DNA from: Microbulbifer taiwanensis
GTDB lineage: Bacteria > Pseudomonadota > Gammaproteobacteria > Pseudomonadales > Cellvibrionaceae
Length of the DNA: 64,000 bases
Direction: 5' to 3'
Assembly: GCF_014904815.1 (NCBI RefSeq)
Contig: NZ_JACZFR010000016.1
Span: 61,641-125,640, forward strand
Shown: positions 55,601 through 64,000 of the stretch, piece by piece
Layout of the letters: each line of letters begins with the position of its first letter
How positions within the stretch are numbered: the first letter of the stretch is position 1
The notes under the pieces: model-generated
What the model was told of the DNA's origin: nothing
Database searches by the model: none
What the model saw: the letters and a program-made list of their open reading frames with translations, nothing else
Position numbers and translations under genes: made by a program

Positions 55601-58600
55601 GCAGCTGCGGATTGCCATTGGCATTGACCGCAATGCTGATATCGGAGACCGGCAGCAGGCCGAAATTCAGGTAGGCCGTCTCGCTCGGCGCCGACTCGTT
55701 GCCGGCCTGGTCCAGCGCGGTGATCACATAGGCGTGCTCGCTCTCGCTGGGTTTGGCATCCAAAGCGATAGTATCGGGGATACCGGTCTGCAGCGGCGCT
55801 ATAGCCTGCAGCATCTCCGCGGTCGCACTGTCGCCCTCGGCCAGGTTCAGGCGGTAGAGGTTGTATGTGAGCTTGTCGACCGCCTCGCTGTTGCCGCCGG
55901 CATCCAGCGCCGGCGCCTGCCAGTTTGCCACTATGCCCGCGCCGTTCAATTCCAGTGCCAGTTCCGTGGGCGCCGCGGGGGCGACGCTGTCCGCGCTGAC
56001 CGCCACCGGTTCGCTCATGCCGCTCACGGCTATCTGGTCGTTGCTGCGGCGCTCGCTGGCAACGGCATAGAAATAGTTGCCGTCGCTGGGCAATGTGTCG
56101 CTTGTGCCGGTTTCCGACAGGCGCAGGATTTCGGCGAATTCCGTATCACCCTCCGCCTTGCGGTAGAGCACATAGCGGGCCTCTTCCACCGCATCCCACT
56201 CGAGCGCGACTTCGCCGCCCGGCTGGGCAATGGCCTTGAGATTCTGCGGAATATCCAGCGGCGGCAGGTCGCCCTGGTAGACCTGGAAATTGTTCGGCAC
56301 GCGGATCTTGCTGCCGATATTGTCCAGGTCGTCTAGTGCCTGGTAGCTGAAGCGCAGGTTTTCCACCGCCGGGTTGCCGGCCTCATCCTGGCCGGCACTG
56401 ACCGGCAGTGCAAAGCTGCCCACCCACAGGGAGTTGCCCTCTGTGGACTGCGCATCGCGCACAAGATTGATACCGCTTTCATAACCGGCGACTTCAATAT
56501 TGTCGAGCAGCGGCACCAGGGTTGGCGTCTCGCCCGGCTTGACCTCGTCATTCAGGCGCAGCACCACTTCCACCGGCAGGCCATTCTGTTCGTCGACCTT
56601 CAGCGGCTCGCCCGGGTTCAGGGTCAGAGCGGTGACCTCCGGCCCCTTGGCATCGATCAACAGCGTGGTGCCCTGTTCGATAATGGTGCCGCGGTTGCCG
56701 ACATCATCGTGTGCCGACATCACCGCGTAGGTGGTGCCGGAGAGCATGCCCGGTTCGATCACGAAGCTGCCGCTGTAGAGGGTGTCATCGCTGTAGTCCA
56801 CACTCAGGTCCACAGCGATGGGCACACCGCCCTCGGGTACCATGGCAAAGTAGGGCTTGTTGCGCAGCGCTTCGTCGAACTGCACGGAAACCTCAACGGT
56901 GCCCGGCGCGTGACGACCGCTGGCGGCATCCACCAGGCCGTTGGACTGGTAGCTAACCTGCAGCGCGTGGGGACCTTCGCTGTCCGCTTCGGCTTCGACC
57001 AAGTTGGACAGGCTGCTCTCCGTGGCCGCCTCGTTGACGGTGGTGACCGCATAGAAGTAGTCGCCATCTACCGACGGCAGGTCGGTGAATTTCGCTTCCT
57101 CGAGCAGCTGGCTGTTCACCTTCTGCGCTTCCTGCGCGGTAGCAAACGGCGAGGTGGAGCGGTAGACGTTGTAGCCCACCGTCTGGTTGTCGGCGTCGTC
57201 GTTGGTGACGGCACTCCAGGACAGCGAGATCTGGCCCAGCTCCCTCTCGATCGCGGTCAGATCGCTCGGCGCATCCGGAATGGCCGTGTTGAGCACGACG
57301 GTCCGCACCGCGCCCTGCTCGCCGAAACCGCCGCGCCCCGGATATTCAGCCGCGGCGGTGAGCTGGTTGTCGCCCTCCTCCAGCGCAATTTCCACCTGGA
57401 AGTTGCCATAGCTGTCGACCGGTTCCACAGTGCCCACGGCAGAGCCGTTGCGGTAGATCTGTACCCGGGTCTGTTTTTCCGCCTTGCCGTAGACGGTTAC
57501 CGCCGGGTTGTTCGTCAGCCAGCCCTCGCTGGGGCTGGTGATCTGCGGTGCCGGCGGCGCAGCCAATGCAACACTGAAGCCGTACTGGGCGATGGTGACA
57601 TTTTCCCAGACGTCATAGGCCTTGACCGTGAGTGCGTGCTCGCCGTCCGCATAATTCAGCAGCTCGATATTGCGCCCGAAAGCGCCGCCACTGGCGGCGT
57701 ACTCGGTGCCGAGCAGCTTGCCATCCAGGAAGAACTCCACCCGCGCCACGCCGGACTCGTCCACCGCCGCAATCCGGAAGCGGCCGTCCTGCACCAGTTG
57801 CGGCGCTGCGGTGAGATCCAGCAGCTCCGTGCCCTGCTGGCTGTTTTGCTGGTACTCGGCCGCTTCGATGGTCGGGCCATCGGTATCCGCCACCGGGGTC
57901 ACCTCTACCGGTGTCACCACCGGGTCGGAGCCACCGGAGATATTGACCGAAGTCACGACGACGTAATAGGTGGTGCCGTTCTTCAGGCCGGCCAGGGACC
58001 AGATGTGTTCGCTGTCGGACACACTGCCTTTGCTGCGCACCGCTTTAGGCTGCAGCCCGGCCGTAGAGCTGAAGCTGCTCTCCTGCACGTAGACCGTGTA
58101 GTTCTTCAGCAACTCGTGGGGCGCAACGCTGGACCAGCTGATTTCGATCTTGCTGCTCTTCGGTGTCGCCGTCACCGTTGCCGGATTCGGCAATAGCGTC
58201 GTGCCCGCATCGGTGATGCCAACGGAGGCGTTACCGCTCTCATCGTAGGCGTAAACGCGCACCGGGTAGGACGTTGCCGGGCTGAGACCGGTTACCAGAT
58301 GCTGCACCACCGCCTGCGGATCGCCGAGCGACGCCAGCGGAATATCATCCACCCGGCCGCTCTGGTCATCGACAAACTCCACCTTATAACCGGCCAGATC
58401 GCCCGCGGAGTTGCCGGATGGATTCCAGCTCAGCTGCAGGCTGTCCGCGCCGGGCACGACAACCAGGTTGGCAATTTCACCCGGCGCCTGCACATCCACA
58501 GGTACCGCCGCTGCCGAAACAACCGAGGGATTGAAAAGCCCCTGGGTGTCGAAGGCGACTACCGCAAAATGGACCTGGGTATCCCGCGGCAGACCCTCCA

Positions 58601-61600
58601 CACGGAACTGCTTTGCCCCCTGCGGTACAGTTGCGACCGGGGTCTTGCCGGCAATATCGGTAAAGGCGTTCGCACTCTGGTAGACACGGTACTCGCCGAT
58701 ATCGTTGCCGTTGGCAAATTCGTCGTAGCCGCTCCAGTCCAGCAGCAGCTCGGTACCGCTGCCTTTGGGATCGATCGACAGCGCGACCGGGCCGGGTGGG
58801 TTGTTGTCGTAGCGGATTTCTGCCAGCGTCGGCTCACTTTCGTTGCCGGCGACATCGCGTACTACGAAGGAGAGGGTGTTGTCGCCTTGTAGCAGGGCGA
58901 CCTGGGTGCTCCAGGTGGTTTCCGCATCTTGCAGCACTTCGAGGCTTCCATTGACCAACACTGCACTACCGGCCTCTTTGGTGCCGCTGAATACCTGCGC
59001 ATTGACGGTGGTCACAGCCGGATACTCACCAAGAACCGCAGGTTCCGGTGGCGTATAGTCCAGTACAAAGTTGTGGGTGCGCTGGGTGGACAAGTTGCCC
59101 AATTTGTCGGCGATCCGCGCAACCAATTGATAGTTGCCGTCCAGGAAGGGCGCATCTGGTGTGAACTGAACCTGACCTTCGAACAATGCGATGGAACCAG
59201 CCAGGGTTACACCATTGCGCTTTACAACCAATGAGCTCGCGTCCAGATCTATGCCACTGCCTTCTTCTGTAACCACCAGAGCCACCAGCTCCGGCGCCAC
59301 ATTGAGAGAACCGACCGGATAGACACTGACAATATTGGGCGCACGGCTATCAATACTGAAATCCAGAATAACTGGTGCGGATACATTACCACTTAGGTCC
59401 ACTGCAGTAATCGTCAGAGAAGAGTCACCCTCTGGTAAATACCGGGTCTTGGTCCAATCTCCACTGCCATTGGCGATGAACTCAGAATCATTGACCCAAA
59501 TTGCAGTATTGTCTTCGCGTGAACCTGAAAGTAGCACGTGGCGAGAGTTAGATAGATTAACTGCTGGTGAAACTGGCTGATCAACTTCCGGCGCGGCCGG
59601 CAGGGTGGTATCGACGACGATAGAGGTCAAAAATTTATCGTCCTGGGGTTCCAGCTCAATACCATCTTGATCCTGGTCCATACCCAGGCCGTTCGTGGCG
59701 AAGATATCTGGCCCAGCTGCGAAAGTGTAGGTACCTTCGGACAAGGGATCAGCAAAAGTTACTATAAACTGAGCGTAATCGCCCGTAGATACATTCGATA
59801 TATCGAGAGGGCTACCAGTTTCGGTCAACAGATCAAAATCACTGATATCGACCGACTCCGTATCAATACCGATATTAAATTGAACGGAAATACTGGATAT
59901 TAGCTCATTGGTATATTCATTGACATCGAGGGATTTCACCCTGGGAGCAGAAGCCCTTTCCGCCAAGTGAATAGTTCCATCCTGGCCTCGCTCTTCAGAA
60001 GAGTGTGCATTTCCACCCTTTACCTGTATCTGAGAGACTTCCAGTCCATCGAGCAAATCATAGTAAATTGCAACACGACCACCACCGCCGCCGCCGCCGT
60101 TGTTGCCATGACCACCGTTTGCAGCGATAAGAGCATTCTCTCCTGCGATCAGTGTACTTGTATCTATCCAAATAGAGCCGCCGGAACCAGCGCCATTGCC
60201 GTTTCGCTGTCCATTGGCAAGAATGTTTCCATATAAAAACAGGTCTTCAGTGATTAGCCGAATAGCGCCGCCGCCACGACTGGCAGTCGTATCGTTCGTT
60301 CTTCCGCCCACACCAAAGTCACTTGGTTGCAGCTCGCTTCCAAAAATTGCATTGGTCGTAGAACCATCGGTTCCGCCCTGACCTCCGTAACTGCCTCCGG
60401 AAAGCCCTCCCACCTCTTCATTTGGTCCATTGCCATGATAGCTAACGTCAATGCGAGCGCCGGCCTCGACAAATATCTCGCTTGCCTCCAGGGTAAGCCC
60501 TTTTGCATCCGGAAGTTCAACTAGAGCATTGGAATGAGTCAGCGCGCCTCCATTGACAATTGAAATCTTGTCCCAAGTTTCATCCTGCTGCAGCTCGTAG
60601 GTAAAACCGTCGACTACCAACTCATTACTCGGCATTACCAACTGGCCGTTGGAGTGGAGAGTGGATGAGGTACCTTTAATGTAGGTGCCAATTTGGACAC
60701 CACCCATCAAATGAACGGTAGAGTTTGTGAGACGCATCGCATAGAAGGAAGAATCACCAATTTCAACAACCAAATTGGCAAACTCGACTTCATCTACCGT
60801 GTATTCCCCAGAAATAACCATCGGATCGCTATAGGATTTACTCAAACTCTTGTTGTCGAACCGCAACAGAGTCCAACCTGTCTGTTTGTTCTCCACATAG
60901 ACAGTACCAGGCTGGCCATTGTGGTCGCCTGTGGAGTAATAGTGCCCCCCCTGCGCACTGGTATGTACCGCCGGATTGAGGTTGCTGTTCTCGTAATAGA
61001 TCGCGATGCGACCGCCACCTGCACCGTCATAACCCCGGTTGCCATTGGCCCTGATCCGCACCGAGGAATGGTTGACTGTCAGGGTGCCCACATCGAGCCA
61101 GATGGAGCCGCCCGAACCACCGCCGTCGGCGTTATCGGCACCGCCATCCGCTGAGATAAGACCACCCAGAACAAGCTCGCCAGTGATGTTCAGCTTGATA
61201 GAACCACCACCACGCCTATTGTTGCTACTTTCGTTGGGCTCGCTGTTAAAACGCCCCCCGGTACCAAAGTGCTGCGGCGCTTTGTAGTCCCCATAAGTGG
61301 TATTGGTGGTTCTACCTTCCGCGGTACCCGCCAAGCCGCCATAGCTACCCGAGGAATCACTACCCACGTCATCCGTTGGCAGGCCACCCTTGTTGTCCAG
61401 CTTGATTGAGCTGCTGGGGTCTATCTCCATGTGGTTGGCGGTTAGCTCCGCGCCATCTGCGCCTGAGTCGGTTTTTGCATCAATTGTATGAGTAATCTGA
61501 CCACCATTGAGAACAAATACCTGGTCCCAAGTTTCACTGCCACTCATCGTATAAATAAAGTCATCTACAACCAGATGACCTGCAGGACCTGGCACCTTCC

Positions 61601-63497
61601 AATTACCCTGTTCTTTAAAACCGCCGTAAATCCTCGCCCCATCCGTTGAAAAGCTATCCGTAATAGTCACGACCCCTTGCGCTGTCGCCGAGCCGCCGGT
61701 AATACTTATTGTGCCGGCGACCACGCCATCCAGCGTCGCGGTGCTGTTTACTTGGCTTATGGTTGTCGCGCTGACATTGGTAAGCGTGGCTATATCCGAA
61801 CTCAAATACAGCTGATTGAAGCTGGCATCAGAGATGTCTACATTGACGTTGACAAATTGAACTGTATTTTCCGAATACTCCCCGGAAACTACCATCGGAT
61901 CGCTATAGGATTTACTCAAACTCTTGTTGTCGAACCGCAACAGAGTCCAACCTGTCTGTTTGTTCTCCACATAGACAGTACCAGGCTGGCCATTGTGGTC
62001 GCCTGTGGAGTAATAGTGCCCCCCCTGCGCACTGGTATGTACCGCCGGATTGAGGTTGCTGTTCTCGTAATAGATCGCGATGCGACCGCCACCTGCACCG
62101 TCATAACCCCGGTTGCCATTGGCCCTGATCCGCACCGAGGAATGGTTGACTGTCAGGGTGCCCACATCGAGCCAGATGGAGCCGCCCGAACCACCGCCGT
62201 CGGCGTTATCGGCACCGCCATCCGCTGAGATAAGACCACCCAGAACAAGCTCGCCAGTGATGTTCAGCTTGATAGAACCACCACCACGCCTATTGTTGCT
62301 ACTTTCGTTGGGCTCGCTGTTAAAACGCCCCCCGGTACCAAAGTGCTGCGGCGCTTTGTAGTCCCCATAAGTGGTATTGGTGGTTCTACCTTCCGCGGTA
62401 CCCGCCAAGCCGCCATAGCTACCCGAGGAATCACTACCCACGTCATCCGTTGGCAGGCCACCCTTGTTGTCCAGCTTGATTGAGCTGCTGGGGTCTATCT
62501 CCATGTGGTTGGCGGTTAGATCTATACCGTCTGCCCCAGTAGCTGTTTTTGCATCTACGGGATGGGTTAGAACAGAGCTGTTTATAAGCTTTAAAGAGTA
62601 GAAATTATGGCTACCGTTAACTGTAAGTACTGCACCGTCTACGATTATTTGCTTTCCTTCATAGGATTCGTCAGACGCTGTGATGCTAGTATCAGTCGTA
62701 ATTTCTATCGTATCGGGCGTGACCGGCTGCGATCCTTCTTGAGAATGTTCCGCAATTTCACTTGACACTATTGCCCGGTTATAAAGCGTGATATCACCTG
62801 CCAATCCTTTAATCGCTTCGACTGCCATACCATCCACACCCGGCTGGCCGCCCATATAGAAAGGCTGGGCGGTGGGTGCAATGCCCCCGCTGTAGCTGAC
62901 CGAATCGGCAACCTCACCGTTGCGGTACAAGCTCAGAGTGCTGCCGCTGTAGGTAACCACCAAGTGATACCACTGATCCGGCGCCGCGGAGTCAGGGTCG
63001 GAGAGGGCGATGGTTTGCTGACCGTCGTTGAGCACGAATGCGAAATGGCCTGCGGTCTGTGTTCCTGTGTCATAGGTCCGGGAGCTACCGGCGAGGTGAA
63101 GACTGAACGGCACGCTGCCGGCATCACCCTCGCCCTGTTGCAGCAGGATATGGCGGCCGCTAATGGTGTCGAATTTCACCCAGAGTTCCAGGGAGAAAGG
63201 GGTAGCGAAGGCAGGCAGCGACGCATTTATGGACAGATATTGTTCTTGGCCATCAAAGGCTACGACGTCTGCGATCAGGCGTTCGCTGTTGACGAACTCC
63301 GGCGTGCGGTTGCTGGCAAAGTTGGGGGCATTGCCGGTTTCGTCGGAGAGGGTGGAGTCCTGGTTTTGCTCCGTGGCCCAGTAGGCGATGGGGCCGTCGC
63401 CCAGTACCAGGCTCTGGTATTCGTCCGCTGCAGATGCAGCTGAGAAGGCGAGCATGGCGAATGCGATAGTGAAAAATGAAAGTAGACGTCCTTTCAC
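52686..63497 (-). CDS. Giant secreted LamG/glycine-rich/FN3 multidomain protein, 3603 residues
   Basis: An exported giant protein. The GTG at 63495-63497 follows GGGGGAAACCA and starts a clear signal peptide (MKGRLLSFFTIAFAMLAFSAASA). A LamG-like jelly-roll covers about residues 30-250. Three glycine-rich modules follow, with GGGSI(K/R)L and GGGRIAIYY patterns: 327-536, an identical copy at 685-894, and a divergent one near 1003-1186. Then come Big/SbsA-like and FN3-type domains, CARDB-like NEW3 regions and a carboxypeptidase-regulatory-like domain near the end (LLKDLPAGRYAYRVSAFDHE). The C-terminus is Gly/Ser/Tyr-rich with cysteines (CEPDPSCDDCNKD). The function is unknown. Linkage to the RHS gene suggests a surface scaffold or delivery partner (inference). 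Confidence 0.82.
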   Translation of the reverse strand: MKGRLLSFFTIAFAMLAFSAASAADEYQSLVLGDGPIAYWATEQNQDSTLSDETGNAPNFASNRTPEFVNSERLIADVVAFDGQEQYLSINASLPAFATPFSLELWVKFDTISGRHILLQQGEGDAGSVPFSLHLAGSSRTYDTGTQTAGHFAFVLNDGQQTIALSDPDSAAPDQWYHLVVTYSGSTLSLYRNGEVADSVSYSGGIAPTAQPFYMGGQPGVDGMAVEAIKGLAGDITLYNRAIVSSEIAEHSQEGSQPVTPDTIEITTDTSITASDESYEGKQIIVDGAVLTVNGSHNFYSLKLINSSVLTHPVDAKTATGADGIDLTANHMEIDPSSSIKLDNKGGLPTDDVGSDSSGSYGGLAGTAEGRTTNTTYGDYKAPQHFGTGGRFNSEPNESSNNRRGGGSIKLNITGELVLGGLISADGGADNADGGGSGGSIWLDVGTLTVNHSSVRIRANGNRGYDGAGGGRIAIYYENSNLNPAVHTSAQGGHYYSTGDHNGQPGTVYVENKQTGWTLLRFDNKSLSKSYSDPMVVSGEYSENTVQFVNVNVDISDASFNQLYLSSDIATLTNVSATTISQVNSTATLDGVVAGTISITGGSATAQGVVTITDSFSTDGARIYGGFKEQGNWKVPGPAGHLVVDDFIYTMSGSETWDQVFVLNGGQITHTIDAKTDSGADGAELTANHMEIDPSSSIKLDNKGGLPTDDVGSDSSGSYGGLAGTAEGRTTNTTYGDYKAPQHFGTGGRFNSEPNESSNNRRGGGSIKLNITGELVLGGLISADGGADNADGGGSGGSIWLDVGTLTVNHSSVRIRANGNRGYDGAGGGRIAIYYENSNLNPAVHTSAQGGHYYSTGDHNGQPGTVYVENKQTGWTLLRFDNKSLSKSYSDPMVISGEYTVDEVEFANLVVEIGDSSFYAMRLTNSTVHLMGGVQIGTYIKGTSSTLHSNGQLVMPSNELVVDGFTYELQQDETWDKISIVNGGALTHSNALVELPDAKGLTLEASEIFVEAGARIDVSYHGNGPNEEVGGLSGGSYGGQGGTDGSTTNAIFGSELQPSDFGVGGRTNDTTASRGGGAIRLITEDLFLYGNILANGQRNGNGAGSGGSIWIDTSTLIAGENALIAANGGHGNNGGGGGGGRVAIYYDLLDGLEVSQIQVKGGNAHSSEERGQDGTIHLAERASAPRVKSLDVNEYTNELISSISVQFNIGIDTESVDISDFDLLTETGSPLDISNVSTGDYAQFIVTFADPLSEGTYTFAAGPDIFATNGLGMDQDQDGIELEPQDDKFLTSIVVDTTLPAAPEVDQPVSPAVNLSNSRHVLLSGSREDNTAIWVNDSEFIANGSGDWTKTRYLPEGDSSLTITAVDLSGNVSAPVILDFSIDSRAPNIVSVYPVGSLNVAPELVALVVTEEGSGIDLDASSLVVKRNGVTLAGSIALFEGQVQFTPDAPFLDGNYQLVARIADKLGNLSTQRTHNFVLDYTPPEPAVLGEYPAVTTVNAQVFSGTKEAGSAVLVNGSLEVLQDAETTWSTQVALLQGDNTLSFVVRDVAGNESEPTLAEIRYDNNPPGPVALSIDPKGSGTELLLDWSGYDEFANGNDIGEYRVYQSANAFTDIAGKTPVATVPQGAKQFRVEGLPRDTQVHFAVVAFDTQGLFNPSVVSAAAVPVDVQAPGEIANLVVVPGADSLQLSWNPSGNSAGDLAGYKVEFVDDQSGRVDDIPLASLGDPQAVVQHLVTGLSPATSYPVRVYAYDESGNASVGITDAGTTLLPNPATVTATPKSSKIEISWSSVAPHELLKNYTVYVQESSFSSTAGLQPKAVRSKGSVSDSEHIWSLAGLKNGTTYYVVVTSVNISGGSDPVVTPVEVTPVADTDGPTIEAAEYQQNSQQGTELLDLTAAPQLVQDGRFRIAAVDESGVARVEFFLDGKLLGTEYAASGGAFGRNIELLNYADGEHALTVKAYDVWENVTIAQYGFSVALAAPPAPQITSPSEGWLTNNPAVTVYGKAEKQTRVQIYRNGSAVGTVEPVDSYGNFQVEIALEEGDNQLTAAAEYPGRGGFGEQGAVRTVVLNTAIPDAPSDLTAIERELGQISLSWSAVTNDDADNQTVGYNVYRSTSPFATAQEAQKVNSQLLEEAKFTDLPSVDGDYFYAVTTVNEAATESSLSNLVEAEADSEGPHALQVSYQSNGLVDAASGRHAPGTVEVSVQFDEALRNKPYFAMVPEGGVPIAVDLSVDYSDDTLYSGSFVIEPGMLSGTTYAVMSAHDDVGNRGTIIEQGTTLLIDAKGPEVTALTLNPGEPLKVDEQNGLPVEVVLRLNDEVKPGETPTLVPLLDNIEVAGYESGINLVRDAQSTEGNSLWVGSFALPVSAGQDEAGNPAVENLRFSYQALDDLDNIGSKIRVPNNFQVYQGDLPPLDIPQNLKAIAQPGGEVALEWDAVEEARYVLYRKAEGDTEFAEILRLSETGTSDTLPSDGNYFYAVASERRSNDQIAVSGMSEPVAVSADSVAPAAPTELALELNGAGIVANWQAPALDAGGNSEAVDKLTYNLYRLNLAEGDSATAEMLQAIAPLQTGIPDTIALDAKPSESEHAYVITALDQAGNESAPSETAYLNFGLLPVSDISIAVNANGNPQLQWNHSGTAIAGYRVYVGEDGDLQEITSALIPQGGNPTGFADESYTAAAQGAVAERRYTVIAEDDQGATSIGHSLLLPALSVEVIEPEDGDTAIKRGVMNEVRFRVQNRGSGDVSGVQLFATVSDGGAEREHQSASFSVAAGGLVEVPIVIGGYEKLDTLSNLQLRLEQSPLPGEAVFIRAEDEVLVGDAALRLGLETDTVYRGGLGRVRFTMENSSLVETEVLVARSNGGNPSDEVRIRIEDADGNLLSTQPVQQFTGDVITVASGETVARLQPGETFVSDWIEVPIPQAAPDQVTVALEIDHFRYHSGKPTQVLIEGNGTRIQASLQETAYYGELTAVTPAQIYSAEERVTINGRALDRSSASPSGNVPLTLVMEVRGFERQVLVITDSDGSFSYEFDPQGQSGNWRVSVIHPDSLGRPNQGAFAVLTSDVSPRQVNINIPRNYNQAVPISVKAGHGSELGNVRLVSVAEPGAEQLQIPAGLHLDLGSVIELAPQQKGVINLTLSGDNLAPENGFLYFQVLADVNGVAQVLEDIALEYRLSESRPLIKAAPAFIDSGVALGGNTTETFALKNSGFDVLRNATLTLVDSEQNPAPTWVRLDGTANLGDMDIGASRDISVTFSPDTSVEQGNYEFHLLVEGDGGHRFTVQMFVAVVTSEIGDAFFHISDIYTATLGEDNQLIPGLIGAKIELQNEQVLSETRTISSDANGEALLKDLPAGRYAYRVSAFDHESVSGRLWVKPGATIAEEVFLMNQIVTVEWQVNEINLEDRYEIKLEATFETNVPVAVVMLDPISVTLPDMKKGDVFTGELSLTNYGLIRADEVHGALPSGNDVVSFEFLAEVPETLEAGEVIYIPYRITALRDFNPNEEGGASGAGCGNHSFQYNVGYQSQCANGQTVPGGTSTHWSTASSGSCGSSGGGGGGSGGYYYGGPGGSGSSYGGEYSPIGGDSGGLQCEPDPSCDDCNKDANPQ
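60817..61445 (-). repeat. 629-bp direct repeat, copy 1
   Basis: By eye this segment is base-for-base identical to 61891-62519, offset by exactly 1,074 bases. It encodes residues about 685-894 of the giant protein, a glycine-rich module. Identity at silent positions points to very recent duplication or gene conversion. Confidence 0.93.
61891..62519 (-). repeat. 629-bp direct repeat, copy 2
   Basis: This is the partner of 60817-61445, encoding residues about 327-536. The 445 bases between the copies (61446-61890) are not repeated. The offset of 1,074 bases is a multiple of three, so recombination between the copies would stay in frame. Confidence 0.93.
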
Positions 63498-63567
63498 TGG
63501 TTTCCCCCAAAATTTCGGGCAAATGGCCCATAATTTGCTCAGCGGTGGTAAATCCACTGCTGCCTTT

Positions 63568-63600
63568 GGTGGATGCGCTTTGCGCTTATCCACCCTACTT
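63568..63600. repeat. REP-like hairpin, GTAGGGTGGAT family
   Basis: GGTGGATGCGC (63568-63578) pairs with GCGCTTATCCACC (63582-63594), with two bulged bases, around TTT; CTAC follows. Read on the minus strand it begins GTAGGGTGGATAAGCGC, resembling the elements at 2261 and 11905. It lies about 70 bases upstream of the giant protein's start codon. Confidence 0.65.
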
Positions 63601-63920
63601 GTCTTGTGCTTTTACCGCAGACAGCGGCAGTTCCGCCGTTGCTAGCCTGCTGGCCGTTTGCCACGTCTCTGATGGGCACGCAGCGCTTGGACTCGCGCCT
63701 TCCCTGGCGCTCACCCGCTTCGCGGGCGCCTTCGGCGTCCAAATCGGCAGTCCTGCCGATTTGTGCCCGCCCTGCGAAACCTGATCGCGGCCATGGGCCG
63801 CGCCCGGCCGTCCCAGGCATTCACGGCGCCTTCGGCCCTACAATTTGTAATTTGCAGGCCCGTGGCCCGTTGCCGAGCTGGAACTCGGCGCACCCGGGTT
63901 CGACTGCGGAGGCTTCAGGT

Positions 63921-63972
63921 AGCGCCCCTCTCCCCCGGCCCCCCCCCCCCCCCCGGAGGGGGGGGGGGCCGT
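63921..63972. repeat. Poly-C/poly-G hairpin near the window edge
   Basis: CGCCCCTCTCCCCCGG leads into a run of 16 C, then GGA and a run of 11 G, then CC. The start resembles the arms of the DUF559 element. The homopolymer runs could be real or a sequencing/assembly artefact. Confidence 0.5.
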
Positions 63973-64000
63973 TCTCTTCTGGTGGTGCAACATACGTTCG

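Larger units (their letters stand above)
63498..64000. other. Upstream region of the giant protein gene, packed with palindromes
   Basis: 503 bases with no supported gene. It contains a REP-like hairpin (63568-63600), a perfect 10-bp inverted repeat AAATCGGCAG/CTGCCGATTT (63741-63762), a fragment resembling the GTAGGAGCGGC family (CTGATCGCGGCCATGG, near 63781) and a C/G homopolymer hairpin near the right edge. The promoter of the minus-strand cluster must lie here or beyond, but was not identified. Confidence 0.6.

Noticed and set aside
52584..56336. 1250-codon open frame on the plus strand opposite the 3603-residue gene
   Set aside because: The translation is rich in H, R, A, G and V with no domain, signal peptide or ribosome site. 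It mirrors the codon pattern of the real minus-strand gene, as expected for GC-rich antisense frames.

Overview
The window looks like a chromosome segment of a marine, polysaccharide-degrading gammaproteobacterium, most likely Microbulbifer or a close relative in the Cellvibrionales (inference). The grounds are the pepA-holC-valS order, a fused nuoCD in a complete nuo operon, a secreted multi-domain GH18 chitinase with CBM5/12-type modules, a NagX-type GlcNAc transporter, a TonB receptor and high-GC coding DNA. No rRNA or tRNA gene was recognised.

Layout. 1-6.7 kb is housekeeping: divergent partial lptF, then pepA, holC, a small charged protein and valS, closed by a strong terminator. 7.07-22.65 kb is respiratory complex I (nuoA, B, CD, E-N, all on +). 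It is interrupted between nuoI and nuoJ by a small DUF559 endonuclease-like gene bounded by 42-bp inverted repeats. 22.9-32.5 kb holds a ferritin-like small protein, then a TonB receptor divergent from the chitinase, a GH16-like lipoprotein and NagX. This reads as a chitin/beta-glucan capture, cleavage and uptake locus. 32.7-38.3 kb has an aldehyde dehydrogenase and iron alcohol dehydrogenase pair, a secreted S15/CocE-like hydrolase and an MBL-fold hydrolase.

38.4-63.5 kb is all on the minus strand and is the accessory part. In transcription order it encodes: a 3603-residue secreted LamG/FN3/Ig-type protein; a 1530-residue RHS/YD-repeat protein whose AT-rich C-terminal tail looks like an exchangeable toxin tip; a small gene overlapping the RHS stop codon, positioned like an immunity gene; a REP-associated tyrosine transposase (RAYT); a 2544-residue secreted calcium-binding repeat protein with nine exactly in-register 111-residue repeats; and a membrane-anchored thioredoxin-like protein overlapping its stop codon.

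Short palindromic REP-like elements of at least three families are scattered through the window (2.3, 8.2, 11.9, 30.1, 31.3 and 63.6-63.9 kb). A MITE-like element follows nuoN. The strongest candidates for an undescribed system are the giant protein/RHS/orphan triplet and the DUF559 element with its solitary palindromes.
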